This document shows, in pieces, positions 12,655 through 24,640 of a stretch of 64,000 nt of DNA. Position 1 is the first letter of the stretch, and each line of letters begins with the position of its first letter. The translations under genes and the position numbers were made by a program. The notes beneath the pieces were generated by a model that saw nothing but the letters and a program-made list of their open reading frames with translations, ran no database searches and was not told where the DNA came from. The stretch lies in contig OY735203.1 of NCBI GenBank assembly GCA_963457665.1, positions 25,200,634-25,264,633 of the forward strand, written 5' to 3'. This DNA comes from Thysanoteuthis rhombus. Its lineage: Eukaryota > Mollusca > Cephalopoda > Oegopsida > Thysanoteuthidae.

Positions 12655-14037
12655 AAGAAACAGTTTCAAAATACCTTACACAAATAAGAATAGACAAAGT
12701 AGCAGGTTTAGATGACATACATCCTCACATCCTGAAAAGTCTAGTGAATACCTTAGCAAAACCTCTCACCATATTGTACAACTCAAGTCCAACAGAAACA
12801 ACTTTGCCTAATATGTGGAAGGAAGGGAACATAATTGCCTTGTTTAAAGACAGGAGTCAGAAACCAAACTATTGTCCAATCAGCTTAATCTCCATTATCT
12901 GCAAAATACTGGAACACATATTTGAACATCACCTTTCAGACAACAACATCTACATCAAAAGACAACATGGCCTCACTGAGAAAAGATCAACCATTACAAA
13001 TCTGATAGAGATACTCAGTGGAGTGAAACCCTATCACACAATATACTGGTGAATGTCATTCATCTGGGCCTTGGAAAAGCCTTCAACAAAGTCCTATACC
13101 ATAGACTTATCCTCCAACTACAATGTTAGGGCATCCAAGGCAGTATTCTAAAATGGATAAAAAATTTGCTCAGCAGTAGAAAACATTTAGTCAAGGTTGG
13201 AGGTTACTGATAAAAATCTGTAACATCAAGAGTGCAGCAAGGATCAGTTTTAAGAATGATCCTTTTCATGATCTACACCAATGACCTCTCTAGCATGCTG
13301 CAGAACTTAGGGTCTCTATGTACAGAGGACACAAAACTGTTCAGCTACTTCTTGGAAGCTGACGCTGCATTCAACAACCTACATAGCACAGATTCAATTC
13401 AGAATGGCATTAACATTGATAACATCACTCTCTACATTTGGGGTCAAACATCAATATACCATGCCAAAACAAACTAATACAATATCCAGAGACAAATACA
13501 AATCATAACTACACATTCCCTAAACTAACACAGGTACTGGAGGAAAGTTTTCAAATTACACTACCTATAAGGACCTGGTCAGATTACACGTAGAATAAGC
13601 AATATCTGGTCTCCACATGCCAAGAAATGCTTGAACAGCCACAGAGAAAAGCTACCAAATTGGTACCACTACTAAAAGACCAGCCGTACAAAGACGACTC
13701 CCAATGCAACAGCTTTCCACTCATATATAGAGTTGAGAAGTGACCCGATACACATTTGTTAAATAACACACAACATTAGTGGCAGAAAATGACACAGATA
13801 CTGCAAGATATGAAAACAGAGCAAATTCATGCTACAAAGAACATTAGGAACGACAATCAGGGGTCACAGTCACAAATACACTACCATCCTGGTATTAGAA
13901 ACAGATTTATGACATCAAGATCCATTTCATACTGGAACTCCTTATCAGACAAAACAGTAAGCTCTATTTCTATTAACAAGTTCAAAAATAACTTATCAAA
14001 AGAAACTAGCTTACTGCACAAGAATGAAAATTTCTAA
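12655..14037 (+). mobile_element. CR1/Jockey-like LINE: decayed reverse transcriptase and 3' tail
   Basis: Successive frames read as a non-LTR reverse transcriptase. The fingers region has DKVAGLDDIHPHILKSL, WKEGNIIALFKD, YCPISLISIICKILE and RQHGLTEKRSTITNLIEIL (12690-13020). Then come ALEKPST (from a FRKAFDT-like motif), VQQGSV(L) near 13232-13250 and the TEDTKLFSYF site near 13320-13350. The catalytic A-D-D box there is changed to E-D, so it is dead. Downstream, 13610-14037 encodes KATKLVPLLKDQPY, NRFMTSRSISYWNSL and VSSISINKFKNNL, typical of the C-terminus of this LINE group. There are several frameshifts, and the 5' part is missing. Confidence 0.85.
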
Positions 14038-16657
14038 AATATTCACACCTTAAATGCTTACTCCAATTACATCAGTTAGATGTATCTTTAGTTTGTACTC
14101 TTATAACATAACTTTAATAGGAGGCAACAGGAAATAGAAATAATTCCTTCCCTTCAGGGCCATGGAATAGCCTATCAAAACTTTTTCGAAAAACTCACCT
14201 TTCAAAACGACCTGAAAAAACGAACTCTCATAATCTTCCATGCCGAAAATCTAAATTTCAAATTGATTAGACAAAGATAATTAAGGCCTAGGTTATCAGA
14301 CCCAGGTCTTTTACCAGAATAGAAATTAGAAACTAGCGCCCTAGTTGAGGTAAACATTACATCATGAATAAAAAAGAGATACAAAATTAACTTTCAAACA
14401 GATGATGGTGCGATATTTCTCTCGATTTCATTGATTTTAACAATATCTGCGCGTAAAATGCACATATTAAATTCCTTCCCTTAGATAATAATTAAATGAT
14501 ATTTCTTTTTAAAATTGTGTGTATAATTAATTCATTAAATAGGCTTACAGTGTAACACCAAAACAATATAACAAGACTAGTAAAAAGGAAAAAACTCCAG
14601 CCAGATGGAATCTTGTCATAGTTCAGAAGTCGATTGGTTATTACAGAATCTAATTATTGTAACGAATAGTACAAGTATAAATCATTTCAAGAATAATTGA
14701 GGACATATTTAGATCATCTGGGTCAATTAACAGGGCAATTTGGAAAGCTATTAGCTTAAATATATTGAAGAATTTAGAAGAAAATATAATGTACCTGTTA
14801 AATGTTTCTCCTGATAAGCTTGTTACTTATAATTAAATCCATCAAGTTTCATTTCATACAAATTTCTACCACTTGACTTATTTCAATGATGAATATGTAT
14901 TTCCATTTACGTATTGTGTATATTGATAAAACCCTCAAGGCATTTTAATTTGGTAAATGAATAAAAAAACAAAATGGTAAGTCAAAACCTGAATAAGTGG
15001 TAAATTTTCCTAAACGATTCATAAAAAAGAAAAGGGGTAAAATTCAATTAAGAAAAACTACAAATAATTAACAGTAACAAAGAAACCGGTTTTTTAAAAT
15101 AATTAGAGACTTCGACTTTTTTTTTCTCAAGATTCACTTAAATAAAAGTTAACCAATTGGTTTATTTTTGCTTATTTGAGTGTGAAAAAAAAAGTTAGCT
15201 ATAAATCCGTTCGACTTCAGCAATATAGCTACTTCCGTTCAACTTTTACGCTTGGGGCTAATGATGAAATATTGTTTAGTATTACTGGCAGCTGGGGTTA
15301 TGAGTATTTTACGAAAGACTTACTTCACCTCTGTCAACAAAGTTGAAAAGATGGTTTATCTAATGACTTTACATGAAGATGAATTTCTAAGTAAGAATTT
15401 TATATCATTATTATGTACAGATAAAAAAGATATACAAAATGCATGGATGTACCACTAAAAGACAATTAAAACAAGACAGTGTACCGAAAAAAAAAACATA
15501 TTTCAGATAAAAGAAAAAACAATTCAACTTAATTCAGTAATGTAACGGAAAGATTTAGTGCTGATGGTTCTTGACAATGTATTGATCGATCCGTTGAACA
15601 AATAATAAAATTGAAAGTTTGGTCTCCTTCTTTAAACGGAAGTGGCTATATTGCCAAAGTTAGCCATTTTAGAGCTATTGTTTTCTCCAGGTACAATGGG
15701 TCCACCCTCCGGAGTGACGAAAAAAATGAATTGAAGTTGGACAACATTTAGGTTACTTTGGACGATGAGGTGTACAATAGAGTTTACTCTGTTATGTTTG
15801 ACTGTGAGAGGCAACAATTCAATAATAAAATACTAATAGATAATAACTAAGAAGCATCCAGCAAAGAGCGTTTACCTCTGCCAACACCATTGCAACTAAA
15901 AAAAAAAATAAATGAAAATCAATTAGTATATAGCTACGATGGTAACAGCAAAAAAGTCCTAGGTCCACTCTAAAATGTAGTGAAGCATTCCCATTGCCTA
16001 TCTTTATACAAAATTTCATCGAAATTTACTGAGATGTATTGGATATACTGAGTATAAACGAATAGACACGAGTGATTCAAACTAGTTTGACAGAAGTAAA
16101 AATACACAACTTTAATCTGATCATTTCATTTTTTTAAATAAAAATTAAATAAAATCAGATTGACCTGATTTTTTTTTAACACAGATGAGTCATTCATTAT
16201 CGAGTTTGACTTATATTTATTCTACATATAAATCGATAATTTCAACCAAGTTTTGCAAAACATCATTTTTTACTCCAATTTTAACAGTTAAAAAAGATGT
16301 TCAATCGCTACAGCTCTAGAGGATATATCTGAAATAATCACATTATAAACAATGTACATAACTATCCATAATTGAAAAATAACTACAAAAAGGACGGAAA
16401 ATGCCACAAGATACGAGTACCTTGAATAATACGGTTCTGAGTAGCGGATTTCGATAGAATACGGTTATGGTATTATTGCTTTACAAATTAATCTGACCAA
16501 GTATGGACTGAAAAAGAAAGCATTAAATTACAAGACCTTGAATAGTGCGGTTTAGAACAATAAATCGAATTTTGGAACGAATTTACCGCACAAATCAAAG
16601 TACCTGTATGAATGAAAATCGTTGCAAAAAAAATATATATATTTTTAAGCTACTTAC

Positions 16658-16851
16658 GTTTTTGGACAATTTTTATTTCTACCTGAAGCATGATGATGGT
16701 GATGAAAAGCCGAAGGTGGTGGCTGAGCATGATGAGGTTCGTTGGTGTTTTGTTTGTTATCATTGTTGTTGTTGACACAAGAGTTGGGTCCCAGGGTGGC
16801 CTGACATATTCCGATAATTAATAATGTCAACATGTAACAATACCATATCAT
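16658..16851 (-). CDS. EIF2AK3: PERK exon 1 (signal peptide and low-complexity linker)
   Basis: The minus-strand frame from ATG at 16851 gives a signal peptide (MIWYCYMLTLLIIGICQATL). It is followed by an Asn-rich then Pro/His-rich linker ending HHHHHASGRNKNCPK, 64 codons plus two bases, then a strong donor AC|GTAAGT. The two open bases are completed by the first base of the exon at 5515, so the phases agree. Animal PERKs also start with a signal peptide and a poorly conserved low-complexity stretch before the STLDG strand. An in-frame upstream ATG at 16953 would bury the signal peptide 34 residues in, so 16851 is preferred. The linkage to exon 2 is inferred from phase, strand and content; a transcript is needed to prove it. 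Confidence 0.6.
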
Positions 16852-17241
16852 TCTTCGATAACAAGACGACCGTGATTGAAGAAGACACTTAGATTTATAG
16901 AAGACACCCATTGGGATGCGAGGTACATGTCCTTTTCCCTCACAAAAAAGCAATTACGCTGTTTTGGGTTTTTTGTTTTTATATTCCTGAAGACAGTTTT
17001 CTCCTGAGATCTTTCCAACTTTCTTCCACTTCTTCTGATTGGGGACACCACTGAACTTATTTCAGCTTTTTTCACATAAAATCGCACGATCATCCACATT
17101 CATTAAAAAAAAGCAAATACAACTATCTTCACAGTTCTTTTGTTGATAGATTTAGGACTTAAATGAGAAAAAAATATTTATTTAAACTTAAGTTCGTTTT
17201 CTTTTTCTTTAAAGTCATCTCGCTGTCTGTTGTCGTCCAAA
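16852..17241. promoter_or_regulatory. Probable bidirectional promoter between PERK and the 75-aa gene
   Basis: Two start codons on opposite strands face away from each other across about 390 bp. A CCAAT box lies on the minus strand (GATTGG on plus at 17037-17042). A pyrimidine-rich stretch (17195-17215) precedes the plus-strand ATG and could be its initiator. No exact ER-stress element (CCAAT-N9-CCACG) and no clear TATA box was seen. The region is otherwise AT-rich and not CpG-rich. The promoter role is inferred from geometry. Confidence 0.5.
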
Positions 17242-18054
17242 ATGGTCAAGGCCATTATTTACATTCAAAAGTGGGGATATAAAGGACATGAAAGTAGTTA
17301 CGCCGCTGTTATGATGATTGATGACAAACAAGTTCAAGTTTTCTTTAAAAGAATGGTAAATATCACCTTACTAAAGTTATTTTAAGTAAAAGAAAGGGGG
17401 CACAGAAAGAGAAAACTTATATTCGGGGCCTTTCGTTGTTGTTTCGTCAGTTAAGTTTTTTTAGTTTACAGAGCAAAGCACCAAATATTAATCACAAAAA
17501 AACAAACCAGTGTTGTTTTGTTATGATCTAGGCTTAGGAATAAATAAAACAACAGCTAATATACCTTTGGTCTTTTTCAAGCAGAGCTATGATGGGACTT
17601 CCTGAACCTAACTGAAATAAAATTAATTAAGAATCATTCGTAATTTAAAAAAAAGATTAATTATGACTAGACTTTAAAAAAAAAACAAAGAAACCGGATG
17701 AAATTTTGAGGAGACGACAGCAACGAGTTGACGGACATTAATAGAAACACGATATCCATTGATCACGTGACAAATTAAGCCGAATGCTGATTGGATGAAA
17801 CTGACACACACTTGCTTGCGAGACGTGTCCATGTTTCGTCACTTCCGGCCGTAGTAAAATTAAGGCTATAACAATGAAATATGAGAAAAAGAAGTTAATA
17901 TTATTATTTTTTTTTTTTAGAAATTTATTTTCTCCTTCAGGGTGAAAATGAAGTCAAGAACAGGATCTTGTTAAAAACTAAGGTCCAAGATAAATTTTCA
18001 CGAAGTAAAAAGAAGAAAGTACACCCACGGAAGAAGAAACGGAAAATACTATAA
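17242..18054 (+). CDS. Two-exon gene for a 75-residue basic protein, function unknown
   Basis: Exon 1 is 17242-17355 (38 codons, ATG in the good context CAAAATGG), donor ATG|GTAAAT. Exon 2 is 17941-18054 (37 codons plus TAA), acceptor TCTCCTTCAG. The splice is phase 0. The N-terminal half (MVKAIIYIQKWGYKGHESSY, then AAVMMIDDKQVQVFFKRM) looks like a small beta-rich fold with no signal peptide or membrane segment. The C-terminal half is strongly basic (KFSRSKKKKVHPRKKKRK) and resembles a nuclear or nucleolar targeting or RNA-binding tail. An alternative acceptor at 17920 would shift frame and stop early. It lies head to head with PERK, and poly-A signals follow near 18492. I do not recognise the family. 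The conserved-looking split ORF and clean splice sites support a real gene, but I have no expression evidence. Confidence 0.65.
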
Positions 18055-18491
18055 TTTTAGTTACACGTGGAACAAGTGATGACGTGATTTCCACGTTGTG
18101 ATTTGTGAATCATTTCTTCTTAATCTCCCATCATCTGACTCTGTTCAAAATTAAATAAGCAGAACTTTTTGTTCCTGGGACCTTGTTTCACTCAAAGAGT
18201 GTTATTTTAAAGTTTACATTAGTTTTGTTGGAACAAAAGGGAAAAGAAATCTGTTCTTTCATAAACTTTTTTTCAAATAACTTGGACTAATTTAGATCAA
18301 GAAAATCAATTTAAAGGCAATATTAGAAGTTATCGGTTGGAATCCGAAGAATTTAAGGAAAGATTTGTCTGATATTTCTCTGCTACTGATTAGCTTGTAA
18401 ATGTCGTACACATTTTTACCATTTGACTTTTGCGTGACTGTGTATTATGAATGTGTGATGAGATGTGCATAGATGCATATCATTTTCTTTA

Positions 18492-18501
18492 AATAAATAA
18501 A
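18492..18501 (+). promoter_or_regulatory. Polyadenylation signals for the 75-aa gene
   Basis: Two overlapping AATAAA hexamers (AAATAAATAAATT) lie about 440 bp past the stop codon at 18054, followed by an AT-rich flank. This is the first convincing signal downstream and would give a 3' UTR of roughly 460 nt. Confidence 0.45.
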
Positions 18502-18519
18502 TTATTTAAGCAAAAACCG

Positions 18520-21500
18520 GATTTCTCTTTTCAATGAATAAATGAGAATGACTTGACTAACGAATGCCAATGGTTGATCATAAACTACTTTTTTTTCCAT
18601 TGTGCATTAAAGAAAACATTGTGACATTTTTTTGTCTTACATAATCAATTACATCATGTTAATGTATCTTAATAATTTTACACAATTTTTACGTAATGAT
18701 TTGCTGACAAAAAAGTTTATGAAGATGTTTCTGAAGAAAGTAATCTATATGAAAATAAAGATATAGCCACAATGTTGAAGATATAGATATATGTATCTGT
18801 TTATAGTCTCAGTAAACAAAACCGTAGCCGTCTTCAGCACCTTGAATACCTCTTACTGCGCGCGTCTACCATATATGGCGGGAAATAAAGGTCTAGTAGG
18901 GAGCAGATTAAGGGTGCCATTTTGGCCGCTTTATGGCTAAATCGTGCTTCTTTTTTTTTTCTTTTTTTTTCAAGTATTTGGCTATAAACTTTTAGGTTTG
19001 GCCTTATATAAATTTTTGGCGATTTTGGCTTCGTTGTTATAGTATTTTAAATATTTTTTCTCAGTGTGCACTGTTGTATTGAAATCATTTAAAACTACTA
19101 TCTATCTTCATCTGAACTTTTCAATTGCTTTTTGTTGCGATTAGTGAAAAATTTAGAGGAAGGGTTGTTGTTGTTGCTGTTGTTGCTGTTGTAGTAGTAG
19201 TAGTAGTAGCAGTAGTAGTAGTTGTTGTTTTTATTGTTCTTGTTTTTTGTTGTTTTTTTAGCAATTATCTACTATATTTGAAAAACATGATACAATAATG
19301 GCTTTTATATATATCTTTTAAAAAAGCATTTGGCCACTTTTTGACGTTTTTTCTCTGGGGTTGGGCAGAGACATTCCCAACCATTTGGCAACCCTAGATC
19401 AGATCGCAAAAAAAAACCATTTAAATGTAAATGGCAATTCAAGCTAGTAAATGCATTATGAATACACGTGTAAAATAATGCGTTTTCTCTATCGCTTGTT
19501 AATTAGTTCTGACAAAGATATCATAAATATTGTTTTTCTTCAGATTGTTGTTATATGATAGATTCCAAGTTTTTATTTGTTTGGGGGGGGGTACCAGAGA
19601 AGTAAACAAACTTATTGCTTGTTTGTTTGACAATGGCGTGAATGCAACGAAATAACCACAGTTGATTGAGTTTTCATCAGAAAGGGACTCTGCGAAATTA
19701 AAAAGGTACCATTGCTGGTTAAAGTTTTTATCAGTTATTACTCGATTAATTGCATCAAATTTTAAACTGATTTAAAAAAAAATACATATCTTGCATTCTA
19801 ATTGACGTTTTCAGTTTCTTTTTTAAAAAAAAAAAACATTTTAACAAATCAAAGGTTTTTTTTGGTTAGGTTATAAATCAAACTTTTGAATTTGACTCAG
19901 TTACTAAGTTCAGCCTTTCATATGACACAAGGAACATTGTTACGGGGGTAGTGGTGGGTGTTCTATAAACATATTGAACTACAGCTAATAAAAATATTAC
20001 GTCTCTTTACTGCGACATCATTACCATTCCACAATGCAGTATCAAATATCTTTTTAAACTGAATACACGTTTATCTGTTGTCCTGTCTTTATCATCCATT
20101 TTAATCGAATCACGACACATCAATACAATATCCATCAACATATAAAATGGCATCATAAGTCTAGAACAACCCATCATTCCCAAAAGTATCGGATTATTTT
20201 TGAAAATGGACTTTTTACCATCCACGAAATATCTGAATGAGCATCAAGAACATCTAGCCGATGGTGCTGATGGGAAAAGAATTAAAGTTGGTAGTGTTAC
20301 CTCTTCAATTTTTGCATAAGGGCGAAAGGCTGCAACATTTTTGCGATGTTCACTTTTTACAAAAATACGACAGATACAATCTGGATGGAGTAATTAAGAA
20401 ATTCGACTCGTACTACCAATTCTGGAAGAGCTTGACTTTTCTAAAACCCAAAGAACATTGTTCCAAACTCTGTAATTCAAAAGGGTTGGTGCATAAAATT
20501 AAAATTTTCCAGAAACATAATCGGCTACGATAGTCTTCTACTTACACACAATTATTTTCAACCACACCTTGAGATAAAATCTCCATCACACAATAGGTCC
20601 ACACAATAGCTAACAACAGACCCCCCCCCCCCCGAAATGAACAGTAGATTTAAAACTCAACAAGTCTACAGTCAAATTTAGAATATACTCGGGTGTGGAA
20701 ATTAACGTGTTACCTAAAAATAGTACGTTAGTCTGTATCTCTGATCCAAACAAAAAAAAGTACTTCTGTGGAATTATCAGTGTATGATAAAACTCGAATT
20801 CCTTAGAAAAGTATATAGCTACTTCTACTCTTAAAAATGGTGAGACTCCTGTATTCTTCATCGTTGCAAATATATAATCTCAACCAGTACTTGACACTAA
20901 TACACGCGGAAACTCAATTTAACCCAAAGAATTTTTCAAGTTGACTTCTCAACTTTACAAAATCTTTTACCAGACAATTTTTGCCCACACATTATCTCGT
21001 GCTTATCTCCAAGATAATAACGCTAAATACCTGATACAAATATGAAAAGTAACGAACGCTTGATGGTATTTTTTTCTTTGAGTGACAATAGACCCAACGT
21101 AAACAGGGGAGCCACTTTTCTAAAAACTAACTAATTTCCAGATGATTCAAAGGTCTATTGGATTGGTAGCATTTAAAACCGAAGAAAAATTCTTCCAGGG
21201 AAACTATTTTGTGAACAATAGGAAATTACCGAATCAGAATTGTACCATATTGTCAACTCTAGAAAACAGCTTTTCTGGAATTCATATCCGTATATTGAAA
21301 TAATTGTTTTATTTCTGGCTAGAAAAGTGAGTCTAGTTTAATAATTTCTATTTTCGAACAAAAAGTTGGAAAAACTGCTGTCCTAGCAAAGCTTCCATGG
21401 CAAATGAAAAATTAGGACACAATTTTTTAATTTGTCAAACGAAATGCATATATGTGTCTTGTTAGTTTTTATTGGTGTTGTGTTGATACAGATTATATAA

Positions 21501-22130
21501 TCAGTATGTTCTTAATTGTCATAATTATTTTGAAATGTTACTGACCAACTAAATTTCCCAAAAGTTGGATGGAGTAGCTGTCAAAAAAAGCTTTCAGTAA
21601 CATTCAAGAGATAAGATCATACAAATATGATGACTAAAAAGTTTGAATAATCATGAAAAAATTTGTGGTGTTATCTGGATATGTCGAATATTTGCATAAA
21701 AATATGGCCAGATTTGAATAAATAGGGTGATTGATGATATCAAATGGACTAGTTTACAAAAACAAAGAAACAAGTAATCAATCTCGTCTTTTGTTTATAT
21801 TCTCTTCTTGTGAACGAATAAGGTTAAAATAAACAAAGTGAAAAATGATTCGTATAAGGTTGGTGGCACATTTAATTAAATATACAACAGAAAACCAATA
21901 ATCCAAGTAGAAAAAATAACGAGTGCTTGCTTTCACATGTATGTCAGTAGAAGCCAAAGTTCTGGAAAGATATAAGTGAAACTGTAAGTTTGGTCAACGG
22001 GATTTCAAAACAAATTTCCTTTGATATCACCTGATATGACTCACCATACAATGATTATGAATAGAGAGAAAATGAACTGACTCTGAAATATATGGAGGTG
22101 TTTATTCATGCCATCGAGGGAGAATATATC
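18520..22130. other. Intergenic stretch, no gene recognised
   Basis: AT-rich sequence with homopolymer runs (G-run near 19583, C-run at 20626) and a triplet microsatellite. Open frames near 20007-20533 lack recognisable motifs and overlap each other on opposite strands. A slightly GC-richer block at 18830-18930 has no identified role. Confidence 0.55.
19165..19233 (+). repeat. Compound GTT/GTA triplet microsatellite
   Basis: Runs of TTG and CTG followed by a GTA/GCA run, then TTG again. It is non-coding on inspection of surrounding frames. Confidence 0.9.
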
Positions 22131-22132
22131 TG

Positions 22133-22175
22133 TAGTGATTCCAATTTAACAATATATACATGTCGTTAAATTGGA

Positions 22176-22257
<82 letters not shown>

Positions 22258-22258
22258 A
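22133..22258. repeat. Perfect 18-bp hairpin joined to a TA microsatellite
   Basis: TAGTGATTCCAATTTAAC at 22133-22150 is repeated as its exact reverse complement at 22165-22182, with a 14-nt loop. The right arm runs straight into about 36 TA repeats to 22253. The exact match of both arms shows that the structure is young or selected. Confidence 0.95.
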
Positions 22259-22998
22259 TTTTGTTGAAATAAAACAGAACTCAATTAAATATCTCAGTTA
22301 GAATACTAGAAATAGTCGTACAAACATTCTCTCCTGGTTTTTTCTCTCTGTTACTCTCTTTCTATCGTTTATCTATTTACCAGAAAAGGCAACAACTAAA
22401 TAAACAGAACACACCTGAGAATCTGTTAAAGGTTAAAACTTTTCCCTCAAAATTATCCCCTTTTGTCATACACGGCGAAAATTTCTTCCAAATAGCCTAA
22501 TGTTCTACGAAAACAAAACCCCTACTCATTCAGGGGAAGCTGAAAGATAAGAGGACAGTCAGGCAAAATCCCTTTGACAAACAACAGGTGTGTATTGCAA
22601 CGCTACGACTCAATTACAAGCTAAGTGCCTTGATGAAAGACATTTACTTCACACATTGAGAAGAGTTCATATTCACTACACATTACACAAAATCATTTAT
22701 CTCTCAAGTTCATGATTTGTGTACATCAATAAATAGCGTAGCATTTTTTACGTCAGTAAACTTTATTCTTCTATGATTTGTCTCTCTCTAACTACAACCC
22801 CCCCCCTATTTAGCAGAATGATACATCTACGCTTCCTCTAGGTAGTAGTAAATATGAACCTGATTTCATCTGCTGGAACCTTCTGGTACTATAAGTTCTA
22901 TCTTAATGGCGTCAGCAACAAAATAAAACGAATAGAACCCCCCATTAATCTTAGAATAATTATACGCTGAGAAATGCATACATGTGAGGGAATACATT
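22259..22998. other. No gene seen
   Basis: Includes a C-run at 22799-22807 and a GC-richer 2xx-bp block (22440-22640) with no open frame of note. It is possibly part of an unidentified repeat. No RNA gene or exon was recognised. Confidence 0.5.
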
Positions 22999-24036
22999 CA
23001 CTGAATGGTCAAAACATTATGACCAACAACATGTGGTAAGAATTAAAGCTACTGTATGGTATCAGGGTCAGAGGTAAAAAATGCAGGAAAGCCGGCCCCG
23101 GGTGTTTCATTTTGATACGTTGAATGTCGCAGTTATTGGCAAGAAGAAACGTGAGTTCTTTCACAAAAGCCTAATTCTTATGGCCAGAGGAGTAGGTCAG
23201 AGCATTTCTGAAATAGCATAGCTTGTGGGGTGCTCGCATTTAGTTGGAACAAGAACTTATCGGCAGTAGTTTCAGGCGGTGGAAGGAACACCAATCGTGA
23301 ATAGGACATTGGGTGGCCAAGATTCATCGATCATGAAGGATTTTCTGTAAAGTATGAGTCAATGAGGGACTACGTGGCACAAATAGCAGATAGTTTTAAC
23401 CAAGGAGAAAGTGAGGATGTGTCATAACACACTGCTACGTGTTGAATATGGGGCTGTAAAGCCAGAGTCTAGTCAGTGTACCTATGTGCATCATTATCCT
23501 GGGGAAGATGGTAATTAGATACACTGCAGCAAAAATTCCGATGGAGGCAGTCTGATGGTTTGGGCAACGTTCTGTTTGGAAACATCAAGTCTTATCATTT
23601 ATATGGAAGGTTCTTCATCGCATACCACTAACCTCAACATCATTGAAGACAAAGAACACTCGATCATAACAAGAGTTTTCTGTGATTGCAGTGGCATCTT
23701 TTTGCTGGACAATGCGTCCTACCACACTGCATAAGTTATGTGGAATGGTTTCAGGAGAATGAAGAAGACTTCATTGTGTTGTCCTGGCCACCAAATCCCC
23801 CGGATCTCAATCCCATTTGAGTCCTTATGGCATGTGTTGTGTCAACAAGTTAGCTCTACATAATGTCCACCTTGCAACTTACAGCAGTTAGAATCTGCTG
23901 TTAAGATACTGGCACCAGATCCCACCTTTAGAGGTTTTGTAGAGCGTCTGCCTGATTGAATGAGAGCTGTTTAGCAGGTGTATGCAAGGCCAATATCTTA
24001 TTAGGCAGGTGGTCATAACGTTTTAGCTCATCAGTG
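22999..24036 (+). mobile_element. Tc1-like DNA transposon, both ends present, dead transposase
   Basis: The left end begins CACTGAATGGTCAAAACATT and then TATGACCA. The right end is the inverse, GGTCATAACG then TTTTAGCTCATCAGTG, flanked by TATA. The two ends form an inverted repeat of about 30 bp of the CACTGA-type Tc1 group that is widespread in animals. Between them a decayed transposase reads on the plus strand: LMVWATFC, GIFLLDNASYHT and WPPNPPDLNPI (this last carries the D of the third catalytic position region), then SLWHVL and QQVSS. Stops and frameshifts (for example TAG after SEIA) inactivate it. At about 1038 bp it is shorter than a typical 1.6 kb Tc1, mainly in the N-terminal half. 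Confidence 0.88.
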
Positions 24037-24039
24037 TAT

Positions 24040-24053
24040 ATGACTCTGTGTGT

Positions 24054-24091
<38 letters not shown>
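24040..24091 (+). repeat. GT dinucleotide microsatellite
   Basis: An interrupted TG/GT run that directly adjoins the right end of the Tc1-like element. Confidence 0.95.
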
Positions 24092-24640
24092 ACCCAAGAT
24101 GAAAGCAACTGAAATCAATTGTTAGTAAATCAATATTCGATAGTATTGTTAATTTTGCTAGTGCTTCAATGCAACGGTTTGAATGAGCATTTAAATACTA
24201 AACATAATAATCAAAATACTAAACATTATAATGGACTGAGGATGACGTGAATAAACCTTGACAACAATGCAAAATAAAATTGACCACACTTTCTATTTAT
24301 TCAATTACAAATAGTTTTTTTTTTCTCACCCATTCATTCATTTATATATACATTGTACGGAGATATGAGAAAAGTAAATGGACACCAATGTCTTCAAGAA
24401 GCCTATATTCGGCAATCTAAACAATTTAAGACTATTTCATGCAAAATTGAATTTGATGGAGTTTTTTTGTCCTTTCGGATATTGATTTTATCAGATCTCT
24501 TATCTTGTCTTTGGAGACTGTACATATTTTTTTTTTTTTGCAATTCGAAAGGACCTATTCATGTTCAACAAGATTCTTGTCAGGAGACTAACTTGATGAT
24601 AAGTATCTGTTGATTAATACATTTTGAAGCGGTCATCCTC
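24092..24640. other. No gene recognised
   Basis: AT-rich. The open frame at 24353-24613 shows no domain. The region may include the lost 5' LTR or gag of the Gypsy element that follows, but no matching LTR sequence could be seen. Confidence 0.45.

Larger units (their letters stand above)
5516..16657 (-). other. EIF2AK3: Intron 1 of the PERK gene (11.1 kb)
   Basis: This is the interval between the two PERK exons, bounded by GTAAGT on the exon-1 side and TACAG on the exon-2 side. It holds an R1 copy, a mariner relic split by an RTE fragment, a second RTE tail, a SINE and a CR1-like LINE, all listed separately. The rest (5516-7930, 10050-11810, 12080-12650 and 14040-16650) is AT-rich sequence with poly-A/T runs and a short CA/TA microsatellite near 6903-6950. 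No gene is seen. The open frames near 15252 and 15632 have no recognisable features. Confidence 0.65.

Noticed and set aside
15632..15817. Minus-strand ORF with a PEGGPIVPG stretch
   Set aside because: No splice sites in phase and no recognisable homology. Treated as chance.
17037..17060. ER-stress response element in the PERK promoter
   Set aside because: A CCAAT box is present but CCACG at the required 9-bp spacing is not.
16848..17099. 83-codon minus-strand ORF as the PERK N-terminus
   Set aside because: Different frame from the signal-peptide reading, no signal peptide, and it ends in the exon-1 start region.
20007..20533. Overlapping opposite-strand ORFs of 72 and 90 codons
   Set aside because: No domain, no splice or promoter signals. 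Probably decayed repeat or chance.
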